Both the position numbers and the translations under genes were made by a program. 15,858 nt of DNA. Source: Thermoplasmata archaeon. GTDB taxonomy: Archaea > Thermoplasmatota > Thermoplasmata > Thermoplasmatales > Thermoplasmataceae. Of this stretch, positions 14,943 through 15,858 are shown piece by piece. The stretch covers positions 1 through 15,858 of the forward strand of contig JAKAUD010000102.1 of the NCBI GenBank assembly GCA_021827885.1. The letters run 5' to 3'. Positions within the stretch are counted from its first letter, which is position 1. Each line of letters opens with the position of its first letter. Below the pieces are notes generated by a model, which saw only the letters and a list, made by a program, of their open reading frames with translations, was not told the DNA's origin and did not search any database.

Positions 14943-15406
14943 TGAATAAAAAATATTTTACAATGCCTATTAGGGCAGCTATCGTTCTCGCTGTAATTTG
15001 CGGGTTAATATACCCCATAGCAGTTACTGGAGTGGGGCAGGGGTTGTTTCCATACCAGTCAAACGGAAGTGTCGCATCGCTGAATAATACTGCCATCGGT
15101 TCATATCTAATTGGACAGTCCATAAATTCACCAGACCTTTTCCATATAAGGAACGATTCTGCATCGGGAGTCGATCCTGATATCACGGTTGCTTCTGCAA
15201 TGAACCAGGCATTGACTATCCACAACAACACTAACATATCATTGGTTTATCTCCATAACCTCATACAGAATAATACGAGATACACACTTCTGTCTTTTGG
15301 AACAGCTTATGTCAATGCCTTGAGATTAAATCTAGATTTGATAATGGCTTTCCACGACAGCGTGGGATATTACGGGAAAATATATGCAAATGTTACCAAA
15401 TCTTAG
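14939..15406 (+). CDS. kdpC: Potassium-transporting ATPase subunit C
   Basis: KdpC is a single-span accessory subunit that raises nucleotide affinity and stabilises the KdpAB complex. The 155-residue protein has one N-terminal hydrophobic segment (about 10-32, PIRAAIVLAVICGLIYPIAV), then GVGQGLFPYQSNGS, SYLIGQSINSPDLFHIRNDSASGVDPDIT and VNALRLNLDL, all family signatures. The middle part is shorter than in the roughly 190-residue bacterial proteins and rich in Asn (NNTNISLVYLHNLIQNNTRY). Its ATG overlaps the kdpB stop (ATGA). It is the last gene of the operon. Confidence 0.93.
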   Translation: MMNKKYFTMPIRAAIVLAVICGLIYPIAVTGVGQGLFPYQSNGSVASLNNTAIGSYLIGQSINSPDLFHIRNDSASGVDPDITVASAMNQALTIHNNTNISLVYLHNLIQNNTRYTLLSFGTAYVNALRLNLDLIMAFHDSVGYYGKIYANVTKS

Positions 15407-15496
15407 TGGAACTGGAATTGCAATAACGACATATGCTAAATTGGAAGATTCCGCTTCAGGGAAAATGGAAGAGCCATAGAATTTGAGCAGTGCATT

Positions 15497-15526
15497 AAAG
15501 TAGGTATACTTTCATCATTGTTCTTT
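15497..15526 (+). terminator. Possible kdp operon terminator
   Basis: AAAGTA (15497-15502) and TACTTT (15507-15512) form a weak 6-bp stem with a GGTA loop. A T-rich stretch, TTGTTCTTTTTC, follows about 5 nt later. Archaeal termination depends mostly on the T run, so the hairpin may be incidental. No other candidate lies between kdpC and the tRNA gene. Confidence 0.35.
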
Positions 15527-15574
15527 TTCAATCAGTGAATCCACAAATAACCAGCAAGGGGTAAAACCTTAACC

Positions 15575-15580
15575 TTATAT
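15575..15580 (+). promoter_or_regulatory. TATA box of the initiator tRNA gene
   Basis: TTATAT is 30 to 25 nt upstream of the first tRNA base, the standard distance for archaeal transcription. The tRNA therefore seems to be transcribed on its own and not as a tail of the kdp transcript. Confidence 0.65.
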
Positions 15581-15604
15581 GATAAACATGTATTCCGTGA
15601 TTGA

Positions 15605-15679
15605 AGCGGGGTGGGGTAGTTAGGAAATCCCGACGGGCTCATAACCCGTAGATCGATGGTTCAAATCCATTCCCCGCTA
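15605..15679 (+). tRNA. Initiator tRNA-Met (anticodon CAT)
   Basis: A full cloverleaf of 75 nt. The acceptor AGCGGGG (15605-15611) pairs with CCCCGCT (15672-15678), discriminator A15679. The D stem is GGG/CCC, and the anticodon stem ACGGG/CCCGT encloses CTCATAA with anticodon CAT at 15640-15642. The T stem is GATGG/CCATT with loop TTCAAAT. A1:U72 and the three consecutive G:C pairs next to the anticodon loop mark the archaeal initiator and not elongator Met or the CAU Ile2 species. CCA is not encoded, and no intron is present. Confidence 0.95.
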
Positions 15680-15858
15680 TTTTTCATTTCTTCAATCTTT
15701 TTCAGTATCCCTTCAAAGTTGGAATCTCCGGTTATTATCTTTCCCCTGTATCCGAAACTCCTGATCTTTTCACTGGTAGGCCTTCCGATGGCAAATATCA
15801 GGAAATCGTGAGGAAACCCAATATTTTCTTCCCTTAATATATTGAAAAAGATCTCTGC
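15661..15858 (-). CDS. hemD: Probable uroporphyrinogen-III synthase, C-terminal part (cut by window edge)
   Basis: The last 65 codons of a gene that runs out of the window. The frame reads HDFLIFAIGRPTSEKIRSFGYRGKIITGDSNFEGILKKIEEM, which fits the C-terminal end of HemD: the 'aIG.pT...l...G' loop, a following beta strand, and the closing 'f.gil..i' helix. HemD cyclises hydroxymethylbilane to uroporphyrinogen III in haem, sirohaem and cobamide synthesis. The stop TGA lies at 15663-15661, so the last 19 bases of the gene (six codons' worth plus part of another) overlap the 3' end of the convergent initiator tRNA gene. The family is weakly conserved, so this is a moderately sure call from about 65 residues. 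Confidence 0.65.
   Translation of the reverse strand, partial: AEIFFNILREENIGFPHDFLIFAIGRPTSEKIRSFGYRGKIITGDSNFEGILKKIEEMKNSGEWI

Noticed and set aside
1..15858. CRISPR array or cas genes
   Set aside because: No regularly spaced direct repeats were seen and no Cas protein motif; the only guide-RNA-type systems are the two TnpB elements.

Overview
The window looks like a piece of an archaeal chromosome, most likely from an acidophilic Thermoplasmata/Thermoplasmatales-type organism. The archaeal signs are aIF1A, a RIO1 kinase and a two-KH-domain Pno1/Dim2-like protein in one tight cluster. There is also an archaeal-type initiator tRNA (A1:U72, three G:C pairs under the anticodon loop). Several genes have TATA boxes 22-30 nt upstream of the start codon, as expected for leaderless or nearly leaderless transcripts. 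The lineage is inferred from gene content and low G+C; it was not checked by any search.

Left part (1-7446) is accessory. It opens with the last codons and hairpin end of a TnpB-carrying IS200/IS605-type element. This is followed by a minus-strand AbiE-type toxin-antitoxin pair (abiEi antitoxin, then abiEii nucleotidyltransferase toxin) with a candidate operator before abiEi. Next, on the plus strand, come an ST7-like TPR protein and a helical-repeat protein with a 35-residue tail that is almost entirely Asp/Glu. A second, apparently intact tnpB with no tnpA beside it follows. The section ends with a complete IS1634-type insertion sequence (14-bp perfect inverted repeats, TTGAA target duplication) carrying a 548-codon DDE transposase.

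Middle part (7561-10117) is core. A DtxR/IdeR/MntR-type metal-dependent repressor with its own promoter stands before the compact cluster aIF1A - rio1 - KH protein (gaps of 4 and 14 nt). The cluster's products act in translation initiation and small-subunit maturation.

Right part (10118-15858): about 500 nt holding only a doubtful 63-codon ORF leads to a small stand-alone RAM (Lrp/AsnC ligand-binding) protein. A doubtful 62-codon ORF and then an overlapping kdpABC operon follow, encoding the high-affinity P-type K+-ATPase. No kdpD/kdpE is present in the window, so the RAM protein is the only regulator-like neighbour. After kdpC come an initiator tRNA-Met gene with its own TATA box and, convergent with it, the 3' end of a probable hemD (uroporphyrinogen-III synthase). 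The hemD stop codon lies inside the tRNA gene.

The best candidates for something undescribed are the ST7-like/poly-Asp pair inside the AbiE-TnpB-IS region and the RAM protein upstream of kdpABC. The TnpB ends with their predicted guide-RNA products and the tRNA/hemD overlap are smaller but clear observations.
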